From a bacterium (GTDB lineage Bacteria > Actinomycetota > Acidimicrobiia > Spongiisociales > UBA11373): 17,754 nucleotides of DNA. Of this stretch, positions 6,622 to 12,763 are shown in pieces (within the stretch, counting starts at the first letter, position 1; each line of letters opens with the position of its first letter). Where the stretch lies: contig JABMPV010000435.1 of assembly GCA_013202595.1 (NCBI GenBank), forward strand, positions 1-17,754. Reading direction: 5' to 3'. Position numbers and translations under genes: made by a program. Under the pieces are notes generated by a model that did no database searches, was not told the origin of the DNA, and worked only from the letters and a program-made list of their open reading frames with translations.

Positions 6622-8028
6622 TACCAGAGCCTGGACCGACGTCCAGTACCCGGGGTCGTCCCACTGGCGATTCAACTCCTCGGTCTCCCTGCCCTGCTGC
6701 TCCACCCATGTGAAGTACTTGAGGTTGTGAATGCGCTTGCGCTCGTCGTACCCCAGTTCGGCGAACCGATCTCGGCCCATGCCGAGCACGTAGCGGTGAT
6801 GGGCGGCCGCCGCATCGTCGCTCGCGAACGGGCCGCGCTCATCCTGCAACTCGGCGACCCTGCTGCCGTACATGGCGACGGAGTCGGTGAGCACCGTGAG
6901 CACCACGTCGCTGCTCGTCAGTTCGTAGTGGCGGGCCATGCGGATGGCCCCGAGCATGTTGGCGATCCCGCTGATGCCGAACAGCGGGAGGCTCTCGATG
7001 ATCCCTGCCGGGACACCCTGTTCCGCCAGGTAGGCGATGCCGTCCGGTTCGTTGAACAGCCGCAAGATGGACATCGGCCCCTCATCGTCGAGGGCGACCA
7101 CCGCGTCGGTGTTCCGAATGTTGTGGATCCACGGCACGTGCTTGTCGCCGATGCCCTCGATCCGATGCTCGCCGAACCCCGCCATCAACAGGGTGGGGCA
7201 CTGCAGGGCTTCGCCGGCGACGAGGCGAGAGCCCGGATAGGCCTGCTTCACCCGGTCGCCCGATGCGATGGTTCCGGCCGAACCCGTTGTCAGGACCACC
7301 CCGGCCAGCCGATCACCGTCGCCCAGCACGGCTTCGGCCACGTCGACCATGGCATCGCCGGTTACCGCGTAGTGCCACATGTAGTTGCCCAGTTCGTCGA
7401 ACTGGTTGAAGATCACGACGTCCTCGCCCGAGCGGCGCATTTCATTGCACTTGTCGAAGATCTCCTTGACGTTGCTCTCGGTCCCCGGCGTCCTGATGAT
7501 CTCCCCGGCCACCGTCTTCAGCCAGTCGAACCGCTCGCGGCTCATCCCCTCAGGGAGGATGGCAACCGACGAGCACCCGAGCAGCGCCGAGTCGTAGGCG
7601 CCGCCCCTGCAGTAGTTGCCCGTGGAGGGCCACACCGCCTTCTGCGAGACGGGGTCGAACTGACCGGTCACCAGGCGGGGCACCAGGCACCCGTAGGCCG
7701 CACCCACCTTGTGGGCACCCGTCGGGAACCACTTGCCCACCAACGCCACGATGCGGGCGTCGACCCCGGTCAGTGACGATGGCAGTTCGATGTAGTTGAC
7801 CGGGCCGAAGCCCCCGCCGTGCTCAACGGGCTCGTTCTGCCAGGTGATGCGGAACAGGTTCGCCGGGTCCACATCCCAGAGACCGACAGACCGGAGCCGA
7901 TCGACCATCGCAGCGGGGATAAGCGACGGGTCGCGCTGCTGGGCAATGGTCGGCAGGACGATGCCCCGCTCCTTCGCCAGGCCAACGGCCTTGCCCAATA
8001 CCGACTCGTTCATGGTCAGGTCGATCAT
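6571..8028 (-). CDS. PLP-dependent fold-type-II enzyme (cysteine-synthase-like), 485 residues
   Basis: The product belongs to the tryptophan-synthase-beta/cysteine-synthase fold. It has a likely Schiff-base lysine K107 in GAHKVGAA, an asparagine loop STGNY (135-139) and a phosphate-binding loop TTGSAGTIASG (about 248-258). It is not an obvious match to E. coli YgeX (diaminopropionate ammonia-lyase, 398 residues), whose sequence around these motifs differs. By position it may take that role: eliminating ammonia or a ureido group from a 2,3-diaminopropionate-like intermediate. That role is inference. The ATG at 8026-8028 follows CGAGGAGCAGAC, a good ribosome site, 16 bases after the stop of the threonine-synthase-like gene. 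Its 3' end is the seed of the 80-bp repeat, and its TGA (6571-6573) lies inside the second full unit. Confidence 0.85.
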   Translation of the reverse strand: MIDLTMNESVLGKAVGLAKERGIVLPTIAQQRDPSLIPAAMVDRLRSVGLWDVDPANLFRITWQNEPVEHGGGFGPVNYIELPSSLTGVDARIVALVGKWFPTGAHKVGAAYGCLVPRLVTGQFDPVSQKAVWPSTGNYCRGGAYDSALLGCSSVAILPEGMSRERFDWLKTVAGEIIRTPGTESNVKEIFDKCNEMRRSGEDVVIFNQFDELGNYMWHYAVTGDAMVDVAEAVLGDGDRLAGVVLTTGSAGTIASGDRVKQAYPGSRLVAGEALQCPTLLMAGFGEHRIEGIGDKHVPWIHNIRNTDAVVALDDEGPMSILRLFNEPDGIAYLAEQGVPAGIIESLPLFGISGIANMLGAIRMARHYELTSSDVVLTVLTDSVAMYGSRVAELQDERGPFASDDAAAAHHRYVLGMGRDRFAELGYDERKRIHNLKYFTWVEQQGRETEELNRQWDDPGYWTSVQALVPEIDRRIEDFNAEVGV

Positions 8029-8044
8029 GTCTGCTCCTCGATGC

Positions 8045-9355
8045 CTAAGTGATGTGATGCTCGGCGAGCGCCCGCTCGACGGCCTCGTCGTCGGGGGCCA
8101 CCTCGATCGGCCGCGCCCCTACCGCCGCAGCGCCGGCCGTCGCCGCCCCCACGTCCTTCAACCCGCTGCCCGTGCTCATCAGGACCACCCGGTCGCCCGG
8201 CCCGACGTGTCCCAGGTCGGATGCCTTGCGCAAACCGGCGAGCGCTGCAGAAGCAGCGGGCTCTGCGAACACCCCGCTGAGCCTGGCGAGATCGGGGATC
8301 GCAGCGAGGATCTCGTCGTCACTCACCCGTACGAACACGCCGTGCGTCGCCGTCACCGCGGCCAGACCCTTGATCCGGTCTCTCGGAAGACCTGCACTGA
8401 TGCTGTCGGCCACGGTCGTCGGAATGATGGCGGGCGTGGTGAGGACGTCGGAACCCGACTCCCACACACGGACCAGGTAGTCGCTTCCCTCGGCCTGCAC
8501 TCCGATGAGCCTCGGAATCCGATCGATCCAACCGAGTGCGAGGAGATCGCGGAAGCCCTTGTGCAGGCCGCCGATGATGCACCCGTCTCCCACGCTCACC
8601 ACTACCGCATCGGGAGCATCCCAGTGGAGAGCCTCGGCCACCTCGTAAGCCGCCGTCTTCTTGCCCTCGGTCATATAGGGATTGAACCCGGTGTTCCGGT
8701 TGTACCAGCCATGGCGCGCTGCTGCGGCCATGCACAGGTCGGTGGCCGTGTCATAGGGACCGTCGACCAGCATCACCGATGCTCCGAACGCCAGGAGCTG
8801 GGCCACCTTCGCCGCCGGCGCCGATGCAGGCACGAAAATCACTGCAGGGATGGCCATCGATGCACAGATACCGGCCAGTGCCGCCGCGGCATTCCCGGTG
8901 CTGGCCGTGGTGATGACCGTGCTGGATGGATCGAGTGACGTGCCGAGGGTGTCACCATCTACCGCCGGCATCTCGAGCGCCTTGACAGCCGCCATGGCGC
9001 TCGCCCTGTCCTTGAGCGATGCCGTCGGCTGACGCCCTTCGTCCTTCACCCAGACCCGCCTCACCCCGACCTCTGCCGCCAGGCGCGGGGCCGGGACGAG
9101 GGGCGTGTCACCTACGAGCAGTGGCGGGCGCGGAACCTGGGAGTCGATCGGCAGCAGCGCCGAGTAACGCCACATCCCCGGTCCCGGCTCAGACGCGAGG
9201 TCCTCACGCCGAACCGTCGCTGCGATCCGCTCGTAGTCGTACTCGACATCGACGATCCCCTCGACGCCGTGGCGCGGGCACACGTAGTCGATCTCGTCCG
9301 ACCGGTACGACCGGTGGCAGATCAGGCAGCGAAGCGAGGTGACGGCGTCGAGCAT
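8045..9355 (-). CDS. Threonine-synthase-like PLP enzyme
   Basis: The product is a fold-type-II PLP protein with an N-terminal zinc-ribbon-like segment (C10, C13, C26, H29 in LRCLICH and YVCPRHG). Its Schiff-base motif is TASLKDRAS (K115), with the substrate loop ASTGNAAA, VSVGDGCIIGG as phosphate loop, and STGSGLKD near the end. This architecture is that of threonine synthases, which convert O-phosphohomoserine to threonine. Placement between a transcarbamoylase and a second PLP enzyme argues for a catabolic beta- or gamma-elimination instead. The ATG at 9353-9355 overlaps the TGA of the upstream gene by one base (TGATG); GTG 9356-9358 is an alternative. No Shine-Dalgarno is visible, so translation is probably coupled. 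The true substrate cannot be told from the sequence. Confidence 0.85.
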   Translation of the reverse strand: MLDAVTSLRCLICHRSYRSDEIDYVCPRHGVEGIVDVEYDYERIAATVRREDLASEPGPGMWRYSALLPIDSQVPRPPLLVGDTPLVPAPRLAAEVGVRRVWVKDEGRQPTASLKDRASAMAAVKALEMPAVDGDTLGTSLDPSSTVITTASTGNAAAALAGICASMAIPAVIFVPASAPAAKVAQLLAFGASVMLVDGPYDTATDLCMAAAARHGWYNRNTGFNPYMTEGKKTAAYEVAEALHWDAPDAVVVSVGDGCIIGGLHKGFRDLLALGWIDRIPRLIGVQAEGSDYLVRVWESGSDVLTTPAIIPTTVADSISAGLPRDRIKGLAAVTATHGVFVRVSDDEILAAIPDLARLSGVFAEPAASAALAGLRKASDLGHVGPGDRVVLMSTGSGLKDVGAATAGAAAVGARPIEVAPDDEAVERALAEHHIT

Positions 9356-10329
9356 CACATGGTGAGGGCCATGACCGCCTTCTGCACGTGCAGGCGGTTC
9401 TCGGCCTCGTCATACACCACGGAGTTGGGACCGTCGATGACGGCGTCGGTGACTTCTACGCCGCGGTCGGCCGGTAGGCAATGCATGTAGATGGCGTCGG
9501 GTTTGGCGAGCGCCATCCTCCGCTCATCGGCGATCCAGTCTGAGTACTGGGCACCGATCCGGGCCGACTCCTCGAGGTCATCGGTGGTCAGCATGCACCC
9601 CCAGGACTTGGGATAGACCACATCGGCATCGCGGAAGCCCGCGTCGAAGTCCTCGAGGACCTCGAAGGACCCACCGGCAGTCCTGGCGTTGTTCTCGGCC
9701 TGGGCGACGATGTCGGGCATCAGCTTGAATTCCGGCGGCCTGGTCAGCCGCACGTTCGCACCGAAGCGAGTCATCAACAGGATGAGGCTCTGGGGCACGC
9801 TGAGCGGCTTCTGATACGACGAGGCGTACGCATACGACACGTTGATGGTGAGTCCCCGGGGATCGCCCTTGTGCTCGATGATCGTCAGCAGGTCGGCCAG
9901 CACCTGGAATGGGTGGTACAGATCGCACTGCATGTTGAGCACCGGCACGCGCGACGCCTCGGCGACGGCGCGCTGGTAATCGTTGCCGACGCCCCAATCG
10001 ACCTGGCGAATGGCCAGGCCGTCGTTGTAGCGGCCGAGGATCTCCCCGATCTCCTTCGGCGTGTCGCCGTGAGAGATCTGAGTGGTCCGGCTCTCGATGA
10101 ACTGGGCGTGACCGCCCAGTTGCGCCACCCCCGCCTCGAACGACGCCCGGGTACGGGTGCTGGAGAAGAAGAAGAGCATCGCCAGGACCTTGTCGTCCAG
10201 CAGCGCGTGCTTCTCTCCCAGCGCCCTGCGACGCTTGAGATCCAGCGCGACGTCGATCACCGTGTCGATCTCGCTCTTCGTCCAGTCCTGAGTGCTGATG
10301 AGGTCGCGGCCTTGCAAACCGGTCTGCAT
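9355..10329 (-). CDS. ygeW: YgeW-type knotted carbamoyltransferase
   Basis: The product (324 residues) closely follows E. coli YgeW (396 residues) in KPLSVPQSLILLMTRFG, LMPDIVAQAENNARTAGGSF and DADVVYPKSWG. It carries the transcarbamoylase carbamoyl-phosphate motif STRTR (57-61), the ISHGDTPKE loop (85-93), HPFQ (139-142) and HCLPAD (283-288). YgeW is a conserved member of the xdh/yge/ygf locus; its substrate has not been settled, though an ureido intermediate of purine breakdown is favoured. The shorter length comes mainly from missing insertions in the C-terminal half and a shorter tail. The ATG at 10327-10329 has GGGAGG upstream, and the gene starts 10 bases after the stop of the other carbamoyltransferase gene, so the two are cotranscribed. 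Confidence 0.9.
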   Translation of the reverse strand: MQTGLQGRDLISTQDWTKSEIDTVIDVALDLKRRRALGEKHALLDDKVLAMLFFFSSTRTRASFEAGVAQLGGHAQFIESRTTQISHGDTPKEIGEILGRYNDGLAIRQVDWGVGNDYQRAVAEASRVPVLNMQCDLYHPFQVLADLLTIIEHKGDPRGLTINVSYAYASSYQKPLSVPQSLILLMTRFGANVRLTRPPEFKLMPDIVAQAENNARTAGGSFEVLEDFDAGFRDADVVYPKSWGCMLTTDDLEESARIGAQYSDWIADERRMALAKPDAIYMHCLPADRGVEVTDAVIDGPNSVVYDEAENRLHVQKAVMALTM

Positions 10330-10339
10330 GTGTCCCTCC

Positions 10340-11293
10340 CTACTCCATCGCCCCGAGCACCAGCGCCAGCAGCGCCATGCGCATCACGACACCGTTGTAC
10401 GCCTCTTCCCAGTACCTGGCGTGGCGAGTGCCGTCCACATCGGGGGGCAGCTCGTCCATGCGCGGCAGCGAGTGGAGGATGATCGAATCCGACTTGGCCT
10501 TGTCGGCCATGAGCTTGCGGGTGACCTGATAGTTCTCGGGGGTCATGCCGACCTGCTCGCCCCGCTCGTCCCTGCCGGCCGTGTAGTCGGCCTGGACCAC
10601 GGGCTCCATGTAGATGACGTCTGCGCGGTGGATGACGTCGGCGACGTGCTCTGCCTCCTCGTACTGGAGATTGCGCTCGTCGAGTTCGGCCTTGAAGTCG
10701 TCCGTCAGTGACATCTCCTCGGGTCCGACGAAGATCGCCTCTGCGTCGAACTGGCTGAGTGCGTACCCGATCGAGTGCATGGTGCGCATCCGCATGTCGC
10801 CGATGCACAGGAAGGTGAGCCCGTCGATCGTCCCCATCTCGGACAGCACGGTGTAGAGATCCGTGAGGACCTGGGTCGGATGCTCTCCCCAGCCGTCGCC
10901 GGCATTGATGACCGGCACGCTGGCCCACTTGGCCGCCTCATGGGGAGCGCCCTGCTGGAAATGGCGCATGACGATGGCATCGCCGTAGTACTCCAGCATG
11001 TGGACCGTGTCCTTGATGGACTCCTGGTAGAAGTCGCCGGCCCTGGTCATCTTGGCATCCGAGAAGCCGGTGACATGCCCGCCGAGACGATGCATCGCAG
11101 CCTCGTGAGCGAGGCGGGTCCTCGTGGAGGGCTGATAGAAGGCGGTCACCAGCGTCTTGTGGGCCAGCAGATCCGTGTTGCGACGCTCCCGCGCAATGGG
11201 CTCGAGACGATCGGCGATCTCGAAGATGTGGGCGAACTCGGCGCGCTCGAAGTCCTTCAGGGACAGAATGTCCCGACCTGCGAAGCTCCTCAT
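10340..11293 (-). CDS. Aspartate-carbamoyltransferase-like protein with altered substrate loops
   Basis: The product (317 residues) has the ATCase/OTCase fold: PSTRTR (55-60) for carbamoyl phosphate, R110-H111, HPTQ (138-141), LPR (276-278) and a C-terminal YNGVVMRMALLALVLG helix like that of PyrB. Two substrate-determining places differ from true ATCase. The 80s-loop motif SKGES is replaced by DFYQES (87-92), so the conserved Lys84 is missing. The TRVQ element that holds the aspartate carboxylate reads MEPVVQ (229-234), with no Arg. I infer a transcarbamoylase for another acceptor or the reverse (phosphorolytic) direction, not pyrimidine synthesis. It is the first gene of the minus-strand operon. 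The ATG at 11291-11293 follows GGAGGT by eight bases. Confidence 0.87.
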   Translation of the reverse strand: MRSFAGRDILSLKDFERAEFAHIFEIADRLEPIARERRNTDLLAHKTLVTAFYQPSTRTRLAHEAAMHRLGGHVTGFSDAKMTRAGDFYQESIKDTVHMLEYYGDAIVMRHFQQGAPHEAAKWASVPVINAGDGWGEHPTQVLTDLYTVLSEMGTIDGLTFLCIGDMRMRTMHSIGYALSQFDAEAIFVGPEEMSLTDDFKAELDERNLQYEEAEHVADVIHRADVIYMEPVVQADYTAGRDERGEQVGMTPENYQVTRKLMADKAKSDSIILHSLPRMDELPPDVDGTRHARYWEEAYNGVVMRMALLALVLGAME

Positions 11294-11372
11294 GGGGTGC
11301 TACCTCCAGCACTGGCGAAACGTGTGTGGGCGAACACCATCAGCCCACCACGCCGAACCCTAGGCAGGCAAC

Positions 11373-11386
11373 GGGCCGAAAGACCC
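11373..11386. promoter_or_regulatory. GGGTCTTTCGGCCC hairpin motif, copy 2
   Basis: Read on the minus strand this is GGGTCTTTCGGCCC, a short stem with one G-T pair around TTTC. It matches the motif at 1684-1697 in 12 of 14 positions. It lies about 80 bases before the carbamoyltransferase-like start and about 60 before the FAD subunit start, a suitable place for an operator or leader hairpin. Confidence 0.35.
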
Positions 11387-11400
11387 GACCATTGCGGCGG

Positions 11401-11433
11401 GAGACATTCCGCGGACCTCGCAGAGACATTCCG
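11401..11433 (+). promoter_or_regulatory. Pair of GAGACATTCCG direct repeats
   Basis: GAGACATTCCG occurs at 11401-11411 and again at 11423-11433, exactly 22 bases apart, or two helical turns. The second copy abuts the TAGAGT -10-like box and the pair covers the expected -35 region of the plus-strand operon. This is the layout of a regulator that binds one face of the DNA. Whether it activates or represses is not visible. Confidence 0.6.
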
Positions 11434-11447
11434 TAGAGTTAACCGCA

Positions 11448-12290
11448 ATGTCAGTTTCAGGCATCACCACATGGCTCCGGCCCGCAACTCTCACAGAGGC
11501 ATTCGATGCCGTCCGTGAGGGGGCGCTGCCGGTAGGCGGAGGAACCGATCTGGCCCTCCACGCACCCCGCGGCACGACCGCTCTCGTCGATCTGGTCGAT
11601 CTCGACCTCGATTTCGTCATCTCATCTGATGACGGATATCGGATCGGCGCGATGACCACCCTCACGGGGGTGATGGAGCACCCCGGTCTCGCTGCTCATC
11701 TGGGCGGCGTGCTGCCCGAGATGCTCATTCACATCGGTTCGCCGCTGTTGCGCAATGCCGCAACGGTTGGCGGCCACCTGGCCAGAGCACGGCTGAGCGA
11801 CTTCGTGCCGGTGCTGATCGCCATCGGCGCAGGCATCACCGTGTTCGACTCCAGGGGGACCCGCTCCATGGAATTGGAGACCTACTACGAGCGCAACGTG
11901 TTCGAGACCACCCATCTCATCACCGAGGTGTCGGTGCCGGCCGCTCCCCCGCGATCGGCCGCAGCGTTTCAGCGATTCTCCGTCAAGGGATTCGACATCG
12001 CCACACTCAACGGTGCGATCACCATCGGCCTCGCCGAGGACGGAACCGTGGCACACGCCAGAGTGGTGCTCGGTGAGACCCCCCGCCTCGGTGAGCGCGT
12101 GCCCGACGCCGAGCAGATGCTCCTCGGCCGGGTACTCGAAGCGGAAGTCATCGAAGAGACCATTGCGATCGCCGCCACCGAGCCGTTCGGGAGCGACTCG
12201 CGCGCCTCTGCCGAGTACCGCAGGGACCTTGCGCGCTGGGTGACCCGCCACTGTCTCCAACGAGTCGCCCAACGCCTGGAGGTGGTGTGA
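11448..12290 (+). CDS. FAD-binding subunit of a xanthine-dehydrogenase-family hydroxylase
   Basis: The 280-residue product is of the CoxM/XdhB/YgfM type. It has the two FAD pyrophosphate-binding motifs: PVGGGTDLAL (28-37) in the PCMH domain and RNAATVGGHLARA (102-114), where the family usually has Asn after GG. A CO-dehydrogenase-flavoprotein C-terminal domain follows. It should pass electrons from the iron-sulfur subunit to an acceptor. The ATG at 11448 has no ribosome site upstream and sits about nine bases after a TAGAGT box, so it is probably translated from a leaderless message. It is the first gene of a three-gene operon in the order FAD, 2Fe-2S, Mo, and its TGA overlaps the next ATG by one base. 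Confidence 0.9.
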   Translation: MSVSGITTWLRPATLTEAFDAVREGALPVGGGTDLALHAPRGTTALVDLVDLDLDFVISSDDGYRIGAMTTLTGVMEHPGLAAHLGGVLPEMLIHIGSPLLRNAATVGGHLARARLSDFVPVLIAIGAGITVFDSRGTRSMELETYYERNVFETTHLITEVSVPAAPPRSAAAFQRFSVKGFDIATLNGAITIGLAEDGTVAHARVVLGETPRLGERVPDAEQMLLGRVLEAEVIEETIAIAATEPFGSDSRASAEYRRDLARWVTRHCLQRVAQRLEVV

Positions 12291-12763
12291 TGAAGATCGA
12301 CCTCACCGTCGATGGGATGGCAGTCACCGCCGAGGTGGACCCGGGCGAGACCCTGCTGCCGTTCCTGCGGCGTCTCGGTGCCGCCAGCGTCAAGAACGGC
12401 TGCGACAACGGTGACTGCGGCGCATGCGCCGTGCTCGTCGACGGCCGCGCCGTCAACGCCTGCTTGTTCTTTGCCGCCAAGGCGGCCGGGTCCGAGATCA
12501 CCACGGCCGAGGCACTGGCCGGGGCCGACGGTCTCCACCCGCTCCAGACCGCATCCCTCGATCTCGGCGCCGTCCAGTGCGGCTTCTGCACGCCGGGGAT
12601 CCTGATGACCGCCCTCGACCTCCTGGCGTACAACCCCGACCCCACCGAGGAGGAGGTTCGCCACTGGCTGGCGGCCAACTACTGCCGGTGCACCGGTTGG
12701 GTCAAGCCCGTCGAGGCGGTCCTTGCGGCGGCTTCGATGCTGCGGGAGCAGGAGGCGTCATGA
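12290..12763 (+). CDS. 2Fe-2S subunit of a xanthine-dehydrogenase-family hydroxylase
   Basis: The 157-residue product has both iron-sulfur domains of the CoxS/XdhC family. The N-terminal plant-ferredoxin-like cluster uses C38, C43, C46 (CDNGDCGAC) and C58. The C-terminal helical cluster uses C97, C100 (CGFC), C132 and C134 (CRCTG). It relays electrons between the molybdopterin and FAD subunits. The ATG at 12290 overlaps the upstream TGA (TGATG) and has GGAGG seven bases before it. A GTG at 12287 is also possible but is only four bases from that site. The gene overlaps the large subunit by four bases (ATGA), which points to a fixed 1:1:1 complex. Confidence 0.93.
   Translation: MKIDLTVDGMAVTAEVDPGETLLPFLRRLGAASVKNGCDNGDCGACAVLVDGRAVNACLFFAAKAAGSEITTAEALAGADGLHPLQTASLDLGAVQCGFCTPGILMTALDLLAYNPDPTEEEVRHWLAANYCRCTGWVKPVEAVLAAASMLREQEAS

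Larger units (their letters stand above)
11294..11447. promoter_or_regulatory. Divergent promoter region of the two catabolic operons
   Basis: These 154 bases serve both the carbamoyltransferase operon (minus) and the molybdenum hydroxylase operon (plus). On the plus strand TAGAGT (11434-11439) lies about seven bases before the likely start point, and the ATG at 11448 lacks any ribosome site, so a leaderless mRNA is plausible. On the minus strand TAGGGT (11357-11362) is a possible -10. A GGG-hairpin motif and a pair of direct repeats lie between them. No regulator gene is present in the window. Confidence 0.55.

Noticed and set aside
10340..11293. Housekeeping pyrB
   Set aside because: Key aspartate-binding residues are changed and no pyrimidine genes are nearby; context is catabolic.
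12424..12759. Upstream extension of the large-subunit frame
   Set aside because: It overlaps the 2Fe-2S subunit gene completely and reads as low-complexity Arg-rich sequence; ATG 12760 with GGAGG and ATGA overlap is the better start.
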